A DNA stretch of 64,000 nt from Oscillospiraceae bacterium (lineage in GTDB: Bacteria; Bacillota; Clostridia; Oscillospirales; Ruminococcaceae). Position 1 is the stretch's first letter, and each line of letters opens with the position of its first letter. The notes below the pieces were generated by a model. The model ran no database searches. It had not been told where the DNA came from and saw nothing but the letters and a program-made list of their open reading frames with translations. The DNA lies in contig JAAWDH010000005.1 of the NCBI GenBank assembly GCA_022793675.1, positions 62,001 through 126,000 of the forward strand, in the 5' to 3' direction. The translations under genes were made by a program, and so were the position numbers. Shown in pieces: positions 1 through 9,592 of this stretch.

Positions 1-509
1 GCCGCAATGGTTTCGCAAGCGGCAACCGCCGCCGCCGACCCGCCGGAAGAGCCGCCTGGTACCCTGTCTGTGTCAAAAGGGTTACAGGTGACCTGGAAAT
101 AGCTGTTTTCAGTGGAAGAACCCATCGCAAATTCGTCCATGTTCAGTTTCCCAGGGAAAACCACCCCCGCCGCTTTCAGCTTCTGAATAACTGTGGCGTC
201 ATAAGGCGGCACGAAATTCTCAAGCATCCGCGAAGCGCAGGTTGTGCGCAGCCCACGGGTGCAGATATTGTCCTTAATCGCGACGGGGATCCCCGCCAGC
301 GGCGGCAGCGCCTCCCCTTTCATCCGCTTTTTGTCCACAGTCTCAGCCTGGCGCAGCGCGCCCTCGGCGTCTACCGTCAAATAAGCTTTGATCTTGCGGT
401 CATTGTCGGCAATCCGTGCCAGCACCGACTGGGTAATTTCCTTGCTGGAAACCTTTTTTTCAGCAAGCATCCGGGACAGCTCTGCGGCTGTCATACGATA
501 AAGTTCCAT
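1..509 (-). CDS. gatA: Asp-tRNA(Asn)/Glu-tRNA(Gln) amidotransferase subunit A, N-terminal part
   Basis: Partial gene running off the left edge; about 169 N-terminal residues are present. GatA is the glutaminase subunit of GatCAB, which turns misacylated Glu-tRNA(Gln) or Asp-tRNA(Asn) into the amide form. The visible part shows the amidase-signature start: a catalytic-lysine segment (PVAIKDN) and the Gly/Ser-rich stretch PGGSSGGSAAA, where the Ser-Ser-Lys triad is built. The ATG at 509 follows a GGAGGGG-type ribosome site. It lies 13 nt after gatC and probably ends the ligA-gatC-gatA operon seen here. Identification is firm; the C-terminal half is outside the window. Confidence 0.95.
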   Translation of the reverse strand, partial: MELYRMTAAELSRMLAEKKVSSKEITQSVLARIADNDRKIKAYLTVDAEGALRQAETVDKKRMKGEALPPLAGIPVAIKDNICTRGLRTTCASRMLENFVPPYDATVIQKLKAAGVVFPGKLNMDEFAMGSSTENSYFQVTCNPFDTDRVPGGSSGGSAAAVAACETIA

Positions 510-522
510 ACCCTTCCCCTCC

Positions 523-792
523 TTACTCCACTGTTCTTGGTACGACAACGCAGCCCGCCTGTACTTCGGGGGCATTTTTCAGCAGCTCGTCGCGGCTGAA
601 CAGGCGCTCGCTCTTATCCTCCCGCATAGACATCGGGTTATCGGGGTCAATCAGCGGGCCGCTGGCGTCAAGGTCGGGAAGCTTTTCCACCATCGCCACA
701 ATCCGTTCCATTTCCGCCTGGTAGCGGGCTTCCTCTTCGGGGGTAAATTTCAGCCTGGAAAGTTTTGCCAAGCGTTTCAAGTCCATATCCAT
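523..792 (-). CDS. gatC: Asp/Glu-tRNA amidotransferase subunit C
   Basis: 89-residue GatC, the small clamp subunit that holds GatA and GatB together in the GatCAB transamidosome. The sequence has the family pattern: an N-terminal helical LAKLSRLKFTPEE segment (around residues 8-20) and a C-terminal MREDKSERLFSRDELLKNAPE segment, broken only by small changes. Length is normal for the family (about 95). The ATG at 792 has a GCGAGGA ribosome site at 8-nt spacing. It sits between ligA and gatA, so tRNA amidation is co-expressed with DNA ligase here. Confidence 0.95.
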   Translation of the reverse strand: MDMDLKRLAKLSRLKFTPEEEARYQAEMERIVAMVEKLPDLDASGPLIDPDNPMSMREDKSERLFSRDELLKNAPEVQAGCVVVPRTVE

Positions 793-818
793 TTTGCAAA
801 TCCTCGCTTTTATTGAAT

Positions 819-2801
<1,983 letters not shown>

Positions 2802-2828
2802 TTAAAAACGGAAAATAATGATAATTCT

Positions 2829-2837
2829 ATTATACCA
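2829..2837 (-). promoter_or_regulatory. Extended -10 promoter of ligA-gatC-gatA
   Basis: On the minus strand the sequence TGGTATAAT matches an extended -10 element (TGnTATAAT) about 43 nt before the ligA start. No good -35 hexamer is visible 17 nt upstream, which fits extended -10 promoters. Confidence 0.6.
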
Positions 2838-2880
2838 CATTTTTGCAAAAATGGATAGCCCCCGCAGTAATTTTTTTAGG

Positions 2881-3022
2881 GCAGCAGCATTTAGAGAGCT
2901 GAAAGAATACGAAAGATACGGGTCGCTTTTGAAGAAAGCCTAGCCTAGCAGAGCGAAGCCCGCAAAACTTTTAATCGCAAAGATACCCATGCACCCTCAA
3001 AACCTCCTTCTGCGTCGATAAA
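2881..3022 (+). repeat. Dispersed repeat copy A
   Basis: A divergent forward copy of a roughly 100-bp dispersed element. It contains GTCGCTTTTGAAGAAAGCC, then an AAAACTTTTAATCGC core, and ends with TTCTGCGTCGATAA. Its first bases (GGGCAGCAGCATTTAGAG) resemble copy C at 22731. This element, the ligA promoter and the promoter of the next gene account for the 337-nt gap between ligA and the oxidoreductase. Confidence 0.7.
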
Positions 3023-3070
3023 TGCTATCATTTTCAACTGCTGTTACCCTGCCCTGATATACCTTTAGGC

Positions 3071-3098
3071 TTGATTTTTTAGAAAAACATGATATAAT
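3071..3098 (+). promoter_or_regulatory. SigA-type promoter of the FAD oxidoreductase
   Basis: TTGATT, a 16-nt spacer and TATAAT, followed 25 nt later by the ATG at 3124. Confidence 0.7.
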
Positions 3099-3123
3099 AA
3101 TAATAGAAAGTGAGTGAAAAGCT

Positions 3124-4503
3124 ATGAAAAAATTCGATGTACTCGTTATCGGCGGCGGCATTGGCGGTATTATGACCGCTTACCGGCTGGCTGAAAAGGC
3201 CCCGCACCTTTCCGTCTGCATTATGGAAAAAGGCCATGAGATTACCAAACGCAGCTGCCCCATCGTCGCCCGCAAATCGGCGAAATGCGTGAACTGCCCC
3301 TCCTGCGCAATTATGGAAGGGATGGCAGGCGCAGGCGCTTTCTCCGACGGCAAGTATGTTATTTCTACCGAATACGGCGGCTGGCTGACTGAATTCCTGC
3401 CGCCGGAAACAGTTATCGACTATATCGAACAAGCAGACCGGATCCTTGTCTCCTTCGGGGCGACGACCGAGCGTTTCCAGCCGGACAACGCCCTGAAAAA
3501 GCTTTGCCTGGAACATGATCTGCATATGAGCCAGGCCCAGCTGAAACATCTGGGCACCGACGCCAATTTCGAGACCATGCGCCGGCTGATTGAAGACCTA
3601 CGCGGCCGCGTCACCCTAATGACCGACACCGAAGTCACCGACGTTGACCGCGAAAGGCATTTGGCAGTCTATCGCCATGAAGGCAAGGAGGGGCAAGTCG
3701 AAGCCAGCCGCATCGTTTTCGCTGTCGGCCGGGTTGGGAGCCGATTTTTCTCGGAATGGTGCCGGAAAAACAGCCTGCCGTTAAAAAACAACCAGGTCGA
3801 CATCGGCGTGCGGGTAGAACTGCCGTCGATGGTCTGGGAGGATTTTTCCAAACGGATTTACGAGCCAAAAATCTGGTACCGTTCCAAAAGCTACGGCGAC
3901 ACAACGCGGATGTTCTGTTTTAACGAGCGGGGCCAGGTCGTCACCGAAAACACCAACGGCATCCTCACCGTTAACGGCCATTCCTACCGCGACGAATCCC
4001 GTAAAACCCAGAATTCCAACTTTGCGCTGCTTTCCACAATCCGTTTTACCGAGCCTTTCCGCGAACCTATTGAGTATGCCCGCCATGTTGCCCAGTTGGC
4101 TAACCTGATCAGCGGCGGCAGCGTGCTGGTGCAGCGCCTGGGCGACCTGGAAAACGGGCGGCGCACCGATGAAAAGCGGCTGCGCCAGTCTTCTACCAAG
4201 CCGACGCTCGCAGCCGTAGCTGGGGATTTAAGTCTCTGTATGCCCAAGCGCCAGCTGGATAATATCATCGAAACGCTGCACGCCCTAGACGAGATTGCGC
4301 CAGGGACTGCCAATTATGACACCTTGCTTTATGGCATCGAGTGCAAGTATTACTCCGCTCGGCCCGACTGCGAGATGTTCGAGCTGAAAGGCTGCCCGGG
4401 GATTTACGCCATCGGCGACGGCGCAGGCTTCACCCGTTCCCTCTCCCAGGCAGCCGCCAACGGCCTTTATGCAGCCGACCAGATCGCCGAGAAAGAAAGC
4501 TAA
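3124..4503 (+). CDS. FAD-dependent oxidoreductase (COG2509-like)
   Basis: 459-residue flavoprotein. The N-terminus carries a Rossmann FAD-binding motif, VIGGGIGG (about residues 8-15), followed by EKG. A CVNCPSC cysteine cluster (about residues 58-64) and a C-terminal FAD-contact segment, GIYAIGDGAGFTRS (about residues 428-441), match the uncharacterised FAD-dependent dehydrogenase family common in Firmicutes. The substrate is unknown. It has its own promoter and is convergent with the methyltransferase gene, only 12 nt apart. The family call is good; no specific reaction can be assigned. Confidence 0.85.
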   Translation: MKKFDVLVIGGGIGGIMTAYRLAEKAPHLSVCIMEKGHEITKRSCPIVARKSAKCVNCPSCAIMEGMAGAGAFSDGKYVISTEYGGWLTEFLPPETVIDYIEQADRILVSFGATTERFQPDNALKKLCLEHDLHMSQAQLKHLGTDANFETMRRLIEDLRGRVTLMTDTEVTDVDRERHLAVYRHEGKEGQVEASRIVFAVGRVGSRFFSEWCRKNSLPLKNNQVDIGVRVELPSMVWEDFSKRIYEPKIWYRSKSYGDTTRMFCFNERGQVVTENTNGILTVNGHSYRDESRKTQNSNFALLSTIRFTEPFREPIEYARHVAQLANLISGGSVLVQRLGDLENGRRTDEKRLRQSSTKPTLAAVAGDLSLCMPKRQLDNIIETLHALDEIAPGTANYDTLLYGIECKYYSARPDCEMFELKGCPGIYAIGDGAGFTRSLSQAAANGLYAADQIAEKES

Positions 4504-4515
4504 GCGCCCGTCAGC

Positions 4516-5235
4516 CTACCGCACTGCTTCTAACGTAAGGAAAACGTGCTGGAACATGGCGATGCTCTTATAGGGTTCCTCCCGGCAGACCAGCTGCTCA
4601 ATCTCAAAAATCCGATCCTGCCAAGCCTTTTCCTTTTTGCTCTCGTCATAGGGCTGCAGCGCCCAAAAAATGCGGATGCCTTGGATTTCTTTAATCGAAA
4701 GCCCTTGTCGTTCCAGGGCTTTTGGCGGATAGTAGTGAACTTCGCCAAAATTACGCACACAAATAGCGCCGCCGCCCAGTAGGGATTTTGCTTCGTCCAG
4801 CGCCTGCTCGAAGACTACCTTCTGCATAACCCTGCCAGGATGGTTGTGGCGTACCACCGAGAGGACGCCGTCTTTCTTCAGCAGCCGGGCAAAGCTGTCG
4901 ATAATTTCATCACGTTCCGGCGCATATTCCAGCACATTATGGCAGAGGATCAGGTCAAAGCTTTCGTCAGGGAATTCTTCCAGCGCTTCAAGTTTGCCGA
5001 TAAGCTGCGTGAAAGGGTGCTGTTTGGGGGCCATCTCAGTCATGCGGCGATATGGTTCGACGGCGATTACCTCGTTGTCCGCCGCCAGCGCATCGGCGGT
5101 GATGCCAAAGCCGCTGCCGAAATCAAGGATGCGCAACCCCTTTGGGTACCCCAGCTGGTCAAGCACCATCCGGTAAAACAGCCTGCCCCAGGGCAGTTTT
5201 GTGTTGTCAAAATAGGTTTGCAGCTCGTCTTTCAT
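4516..5235 (-). CDS. Class I SAM-dependent methyltransferase
   Basis: 239-residue methyltransferase. The SAM-binding motif I reads ILDFGSGFGITADAL (about residues 31-45), and a Methyltransf_11-type segment, FDLILCHNVLEY, follows at about residue 95. The start is placed at 5235 because AAAGGGGGAATAGGT lies just before this ATG, while upstream in-frame codons overlap the end of the neighbouring gene. The stop of that gene (5238) and this start are 2 nt apart, so the two are probably translationally coupled. The substrate is unknown; pairing with a sugar dehydratase hints at a surface-sugar or general role. Confidence 0.85.
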   Translation of the reverse strand: MKDELQTYFDNTKLPWGRLFYRMVLDQLGYPKGLRILDFGSGFGITADALAADNEVIAVEPYRRMTEMAPKQHPFTQLIGKLEALEEFPDESFDLILCHNVLEYAPERDEIIDSFARLLKKDGVLSVVRHNHPGRVMQKVVFEQALDEAKSLLGGGAICVRNFGEVHYYPPKALERQGLSIKEIQGIRIFWALQPYDESKKEKAWQDRIFEIEQLVCREEPYKSIAMFQHVFLTLEAVR

Positions 5236-5237
5236 AC

Positions 5238-6323
5238 CTATTCCCCCTTTTTCCCCAGCGCTGCCGCGCTCTGCTCCTTTGTAAACTGGCGCAGGGCTGC
5301 GGCAGCTTTTTCTGCTGGCATATCGGCGATTTTTTGCAGCTCGGAAAGCATCCCTTCTAGGTCGAGTTCCCCTATAAGCCCGCCGCAGCGCCAAAGCCCC
5401 TCCCCTATGGGCTGGAAATCCTCGTCGGGTTCGGAGAGCTGCTCCAAGAGCTTTTCACCGGGCCGCGGCGGCAGGTAACGGATGGCGATATCCTGATCTG
5501 GCACAAGGCCCTGCCCTTCAATAAGTGCCCTTGCCAGCAGGTCGATGGAAAGCTGTTCCCCCATTTCCAGCATAAACAGGTCGCCGCCGGCAGATTTTAT
5601 TAAGGCCGACAGCACCAGCCCCGCCGCCTGCGGCAGTGACATGAAATAACGGCGCATCTCTTTGCCGGTGATGGTGACCGGCCCGCCCAAAGCAATCTGC
5701 TGCCGGAAAAGCGGCAGGATTGACCCGGCAGAATCCAGCACATTGCCAAAACGCACCGCTGTCCGGCGGTTATTCCCTCGGCTGCCCAGCACCACCAGTT
5801 CCGCTAGCCGTTTGCTGCATCCCATAATACTGCAAGGCGCGACGGCTTTGTCTGTGGAAATCAGCAGGAAATGGCTGCATTTTTCTGCTGCGTCAAGCAC
5901 GGTTTTAGCGCCAAAAATATTGTTGCGGATGGCCTCCCCTGGCGAACTTTCCATCAGCGGGACGTGTTTATGGGCGGCAGCGTGGCAGACGATTTCCGGC
6001 TGATGCCGGCAAAATGTCTCGTCTATCCGCTTGCAGTCGCAGACTGAGCCGATTTCTACGGCCGTCGGCAGTTCCGGCGCAATAAGGGCCAACTCCTTTT
6101 CCAGCAGGTAGGCATTATTTTCATACATATCAAATAGGACAAGTTTTTTTATGCCGCACTTTGCCAGCCGCCGGCAAAGCGCCCCGCCTATCGAGCCGCC
6201 CCCGCCGGTAATCAGCACCGTTTTACCCGCGAAAAAGCCTGCCATTTCCGGCGTCGGGACTGGGGTTTCTCCCATCTGCCGCAGCAGCGCTTTGATCCGC
6301 TGCATTTCTGCCTGCCTTTCCAT
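5238..6323 (-). CDS. Nucleoside-diphosphate-sugar 4,6-dehydratase-like protein (CapD/FlaA1 family, soluble)
   Basis: 361-residue SDR enzyme of the Polysacc_synt_2 family (PF02719). It has a glycine-rich nucleotide motif, VLITGGGGSIGG (about residues 35-46), and the segment STDKAVAPCSIMGCSKRLAE. There the usual Tyr of YxxxK is a Met, as in CapD/FlaA1-type 4,6-dehydratases. It lacks the N-terminal membrane helices of CapD, so it is the short soluble form. It likely acts on a UDP-sugar for glycan synthesis. No other glycan genes are adjacent, so the exact product is uncertain. Confidence 0.85.
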   Translation of the reverse strand: MERQAEMQRIKALLRQMGETPVPTPEMAGFFAGKTVLITGGGGSIGGALCRRLAKCGIKKLVLFDMYENNAYLLEKELALIAPELPTAVEIGSVCDCKRIDETFCRHQPEIVCHAAAHKHVPLMESSPGEAIRNNIFGAKTVLDAAEKCSHFLLISTDKAVAPCSIMGCSKRLAELVVLGSRGNNRRTAVRFGNVLDSAGSILPLFRQQIALGGPVTITGKEMRRYFMSLPQAAGLVLSALIKSAGGDLFMLEMGEQLSIDLLARALIEGQGLVPDQDIAIRYLPPRPGEKLLEQLSEPDEDFQPIGEGLWRCGGLIGELDLEGMLSELQKIADMPAEKAAAALRQFTKEQSAAALGKKGE

Positions 6324-6355
6324 TAAAACCGCCTCCCAATTCCATTTTCAACTCC

Positions 6356-6384
6356 AATATACAACATTTTTTAAAGGCCGTCAA
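6356..6384 (-). promoter_or_regulatory. Promoter of the dehydratase/methyltransferase pair
   Basis: On the minus strand TTGACG, a 17-nt spacer and TATATT precede the ATG at 6323 by about 33 nt. Confidence 0.7.
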
Positions 6385-6498
6385 GGTTCACGCCTGAAAG
6401 ATGAGAACCAATGGTAGGTTTCTGCGAATTTTGCGTGTAAAATAAATGGCGGCTGCAAATACTACAAATGAAACGCAAGGGAAAGGAGATTTTTTCCG

Positions 6499-6885
6499 TT
6501 GAAACATGAAAACCTGACGGTGCTGTCTCTAGGCGGCATCGGCTACGGGCTGATTGAGCTATGCTGGCGGGGGCATACCCATTGGACGATGGTCGCCACG
6601 GGCGGAGCGTGCCTGCTGTTATTATATCACATGAACCAGCTATGGCAACGGGAGTACCTGGTGTTCCGCTGCATCAAAGGGGCGATCTTGATTACCTGCC
6701 TGGAATTGGCGGTAGGGATAGTGGTCAACCTGCTCTGCCGCTGGAACGTCTGGGACTATTCCAATTCCCCCGGAAATCTTCTGGGCCAGATCTGCCCCCT
6801 TTATTTTCTGCTGTGGTATTTTTTGTGTTATCCGATCTATTTGCTGGTGGGATTTATTTACCAAAAATTTCATTCAGCTGATTGA
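6499..6885 (+). CDS. Small CmpB-type membrane protein (putative ABC-transporter type IV family)
   Basis: 128-residue integral membrane protein with about four hydrophobic segments (roughly residues 7-21, 30-44, 63-82, 98-120). The segment WNVWDYSNSPGNLLGQICP matches the signature of PF06541 proteins, which are called putative ABC-transporter permeases although no transport activity is established. It is shorter than the larger family member at 60515-61339. An AAGGAGA ribosome site precedes this start. The promoter of cytidine deaminase overlaps its stop codon. Family assignment is likely; function is unknown. Confidence 0.75.
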   Translation: MKHENLTVLSLGGIGYGLIELCWRGHTHWTMVATGGACLLLLYHMNQLWQREYLVFRCIKGAILITCLELAVGIVVNLLCRWNVWDYSNSPGNLLGQICPLYFLLWYFLCYPIYLLVGFIYQKFHSAD

Positions 6886-6910
6886 TTTTTCCTGCTTTAT
6901 CTGATATAAT
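6882..6910 (+). promoter_or_regulatory. Promoter of cdd
   Basis: TTGATT, 17-nt spacer, TATAAT; it overlaps the stop codon of the upstream gene and gives a leader of about 90 nt before cdd. Confidence 0.75.
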
Positions 6911-6955
6911 AATCTTAATGAAGACCGCACAACGACAACAACTTATCACTATTTA

Positions 6956-6991
6956 AGGAAAGGATTGATACCGGCGCTAACGCCCGGTATC
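6956..6991 (+). promoter_or_regulatory. Purine-rich SD-like site and hairpin in the cdd leader
   Basis: AAGGAAAGG (6956-6964) looks like a ribosome site but lies about 40 nt before the ATG at 7006. Between them a strong hairpin, GATACCGGCG/CGC(C)CGGTATC (6967-6991, loop CTAA), could fold. No better ribosome site is visible next to the ATG. The hairpin may therefore affect initiation; this is inference. Confidence 0.45.
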
Positions 6992-7005
6992 ATGCGGCAG
7001 CTATT

Positions 7006-7437
7006 ATGGAACAAACATTGAATCCAGCAGTCACACGTTTGCTGGCAGCAGACGCTTTATCGGCCAGGGAAGCCTCCTATTGCCCTTATTCGGGGTTTGC
7101 AGTAGGCGCAGCCGTACTATGCGAAGGCGGGCGGATTTTTACCGGCTGCAACGTAGAATCCGCGGCCTACTCCCCCAGCCTCTGCGCCGAACGGGCCGCT
7201 ATAGCAAAAGCGGTATCGGAAGGTTTCAGGGTTTTCAAGGCGGTTGCGGTTGCCGGCGGCCCAGCCGGCGAGACCCCGAAAAAATTTTGCCCGCCCTGCG
7301 GCGTCTGCCGCCAGGTATTGCGGGAATTCTGCAATGAAAGCCTGCCGGTGATTTTGGTTAAGACGGCTGACGAAGTGGAGCTGACCTCGCTGGGGGCGTT
7401 ATTCCCGGATGGGTTTGCGCCAGAAGATCTGACCTGA
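7006..7437 (+). CDS. cdd: Cytidine deaminase
   Basis: 143-residue homotetrameric-type cytidine deaminase that converts cytidine/deoxycytidine to uridine/deoxyuridine in pyrimidine salvage. The zinc site is visible: CAERAAI (Cys and catalytic Glu, about residues 64-70) and PCGVCRQ (two zinc cysteines, about residues 97-103). The substrate loop reads NVESAAY. Length is normal, with a C-terminal extension of about 10 residues. It has its own promoter and a strong terminator just after the stop. The spacing between the SD-like site and the ATG is unusual (see the leader entry). Confidence 0.93.
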   Translation: MEQTLNPAVTRLLAADALSAREASYCPYSGFAVGAAVLCEGGRIFTGCNVESAAYSPSLCAERAAIAKAVSEGFRVFKAVAVAGGPAGETPKKFCPPCGVCRQVLREFCNESLPVILVKTADEVELTSLGALFPDGFAPEDLT

Positions 7438-7440
7438 AAC

Positions 7441-7485
7441 AAAAAAAAGCCCGCTGCCCCATTTGGTTGGGGCAGCGGGCTTTTT
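7441..7485. terminator. Bidirectional terminator between cdd and the isomerase
   Basis: A-tract, stem AAAGCCCGCTGCCCC/GGGGCAGCGGGCTTT with an 8-nt loop, then a T-tract; it serves cdd and the convergent gene at 7501. Confidence 0.92.
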
Positions 7486-7500
7486 GCGCTTAAATTACCG

Positions 7501-8412
7501 TCAGACTTTTTCCCAGATAGCCCTGGCCATTGCCAAGCCGATTTCGGTACCCTTCTCGCAGGGTTCCATGCCCTCAAATTCCAGCGAAATGTAGCCGTCA
7601 AAATCAGAATGCTTGATAGTGCGCAGGACCTCCCAGATGTCAATATCACCTTGGCCCAAGATAGAACCCCGGATCATCCGCCCGCCCAGCGTCTCGAACC
7701 AGCTGCCGCCGCCGCAGCGGAACATCTCGGTCTGGCCGGGGAGCTGCTCTTTTTTGCGGATATAGAAATCTTTCAAATGGATCATTTCAGCCAGGTGGAT
7801 GCAGCGCTTGACAGCCGCTACAGGATCTTCATCAACGCACAAGAAATTGCCGACGTCGACGGTCATCTTCAGGTTAGGGCGGTTAATGGCTTCGATCAGC
7901 CTTAACACCCGCTCAGAACCGTTGATAAAGAAACCGTGGTTTTCCATGACGATAGTGATGCCTTTGCTGGCGGCATAGTCGCAAAGCAGCGTGCCATTTT
8001 TGACCATCTGCGGGAACTCAGCATTAAAATTGTAGATGGTGTTGGTTTCAAAAGGACGGCCGAAAGCCGCTACGTCGAAACGCATCCGCGAAAGCCCTAA
8101 GCCTTCGGCAGCGTCGATATGACGCTTGACGCGCTCAATCTCATCAGCTTCCTCAGCGGGGTCTTCCTTTAAAAGGTTGGCGTTGACCGAGTAAGTAGAA
8201 ATTTCGATGCCGGCCGACTGGCACTTCTCCCGGACACGGCGGATCAGCGCTTCGTCGAGCGTGCGTTCCGGCGTCACAAAGGGCAGCTGGAACGGGACGA
8301 ACTCAATGTGTTCGCAGCCATGGGCTACCGCATAGTCTACAACATCTTCGACCGTCATCGTGCCGTTGGCCATTGCCGCATTCAGGCAATAGCAGCTCAT
8401 ACCAAATTTCAT
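7501..8412 (-). CDS. Sugar phosphate isomerase/epimerase (xylose isomerase-like TIM barrel), copy 1
   Basis: 303-residue AP-endonuclease-2/xylose-isomerase-like TIM-barrel protein. Probable metal-site segments are IVMENHG (about residue 155), MTVDVGNF, HLKDFY and a C-terminal SLEFEGME. These fit cytosolic sugar or inositol-derivative isomerases, but the substrate cannot be read from the sequence. The start at 8412 is preferred: AGGAGGT precedes it and the protein then matches the neighbouring paralogue residue for residue. It has its own promoter (8472-8500). It is a tandem duplicate of the gene at 8620. Confidence 0.85.
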   Translation of the reverse strand: MKFGMSCYCLNAAMANGTMTVEDVVDYAVAHGCEHIEFVPFQLPFVTPERTLDEALIRRVREKCQSAGIEISTYSVNANLLKEDPAEEADEIERVKRHIDAAEGLGLSRMRFDVAAFGRPFETNTIYNFNAEFPQMVKNGTLLCDYAASKGITIVMENHGFFINGSERVLRLIEAINRPNLKMTVDVGNFLCVDEDPVAAVKRCIHLAEMIHLKDFYIRKKEQLPGQTEMFRCGGGSWFETLGGRMIRGSILGQGDIDIWEVLRTIKHSDFDGYISLEFEGMEPCEKGTEIGLAMARAIWEKV

Positions 8413-8471
8413 AAATCGTACCTCCTGATTGTTTTGCTTAAAAACTGGCAGCAATCTGCTTGCTTATTTTT

Positions 8472-8500
8472 ATTTTACAGCTTTCCCCGTTAAAAGTCAA
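8472..8500 (-). promoter_or_regulatory. Promoter of isomerase copy 1
   Basis: TTGACT, 17-nt spacer, TAAAAT on the minus strand, between the terminator of copy 2 and the start of copy 1, so the two copies are separately transcribed. Confidence 0.7.
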
Positions 8501-8563
8501 GCGTTTTCTATATTTTTTATCGGAAAATAAAAAATATTTTTGTTAGAGTTGACTCTAAAAATG

Positions 8564-8600
8564 AAAAAGCCTGGAACAGTTAACGCTCCAGGCCTGGTTT
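8564..8600 (-). terminator. Terminator after isomerase copy 2
   Basis: GCCTGGA...TCCAGGC stem followed on the minus strand by a T-tract, 20-50 nt after the stop at 8620. Confidence 0.85.
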
Positions 8601-8619
8601 TCTCCGTTTCTGCTATTTA

Positions 8620-9531
8620 TCAGACTTTTTCCCAGATAGCCCTGGCCATTGCCAAGCCGATTTCGGTACCCTTCTCGCAGGGTTCCATACCCTCAAATTC
8701 CAGCGAGATATAGCCGTCGAAGTCGGAGTGTTTGATGGTGCGCAGGATCTCCCAGATATCAATATCGCCCTGGCCCAAGATAGAGCCGCGGATCATCCGC
8801 CCGCCCAGCGTTTCAAACCAGCTGCCATTGTCGCAGTTGAACATTTCGGTTTGGTCAGGAAGCTGTTCCTTTTTACGGATGTAGAAGTCCTTCAGATGGA
8901 CCATTTCGGCCAGATGGATGCAGCGTTTAACTGCCGCCACTGGGTCTTCATCAACGCACAAGAAGTTGCCGACGTCGACAGTCATCTTCAGGTTGGGGCG
9001 GTTAATGGCTTCGATCAGCCTTAACACCCGCTCGGAACCATTGATAAAGAAACCATGGTTTTCCATGACGATGGTAATACCTTTGCTGGCAGCGTAATCG
9101 CAAAGCAGCGTGCCGTTTTTGACCATCTGCGGGAACTCGGCGTTGAAATTATAGAGGGTGTTGGTGGAAAAAGGACGGCGGAAGGACGCTACGTCAAAAC
9201 GCATCCGCGAAAGCCCTAGGCCTTCGGCGGCGTCAATATGGCGTTTGACGCGCTCGATTTCGGCTGCTTCCTCAGCAGGATCGGTTTTCAGCAAATCGGC
9301 GTTGACCGAATAAGTCGAGATTTCAATGCCAACCGACTGGCATTTTTCCCGGACATGGCTAATCAGGCCCTGGTCAAGGGTACGGTCGGGTTTGACAAAA
9401 GCCAGCCGGAATGGGACAAACTCGATATGCTCGCAGCCATGGGCAGCTGCAAAGTCAATCACGTCGTCGACGCTCATCGCGCCGGAAGCCATTGCCGGAT
9501 CCAAACAGTAGCAGCTCATTCCAAATTTCAT
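8620..9531 (-). CDS. Sugar phosphate isomerase/epimerase, copy 2
   Basis: 303-residue paralogue of the gene at 7501. The two proteins are the same length. The C-terminal ~180 residues differ at only a handful of positions, and differences cluster in the first ~130 residues. The TIM-barrel segments IVMENHG, DVGNF and HLKDFY are identical. The start at 9531 (MKFGMS) follows TGGAGG; longer in-frame extensions have no ribosome site. It lies 61 nt after the MATE exporter gene with no promoter seen between them, so the two may be co-transcribed. The substrate is unknown. Confidence 0.85.
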   Translation of the reverse strand: MKFGMSCYCLDPAMASGAMSVDDVIDFAAAHGCEHIEFVPFRLAFVKPDRTLDQGLISHVREKCQSVGIEISTYSVNADLLKTDPAEEAAEIERVKRHIDAAEGLGLSRMRFDVASFRRPFSTNTLYNFNAEFPQMVKNGTLLCDYAASKGITIVMENHGFFINGSERVLRLIEAINRPNLKMTVDVGNFLCVDEDPVAAVKRCIHLAEMVHLKDFYIRKKEQLPDQTEMFNCDNGSWFETLGGRMIRGSILGQGDIDIWEILRTIKHSDFDGYISLEFEGMEPCEKGTEIGLAMARAIWEKV

Positions 9532-9592
9532 AGGTTTTTTCCTCCATTTGTTTTTGTATATTTTCCAACAGGGCAAACCCCGCCTTCCAACA

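Noticed and set aside
6499-6885. Calling this gene and 60515-61339 true ABC transporter permeases
   Set aside because: The family name is historical; no ATPase partner is encoded nearby and no transport function is established.
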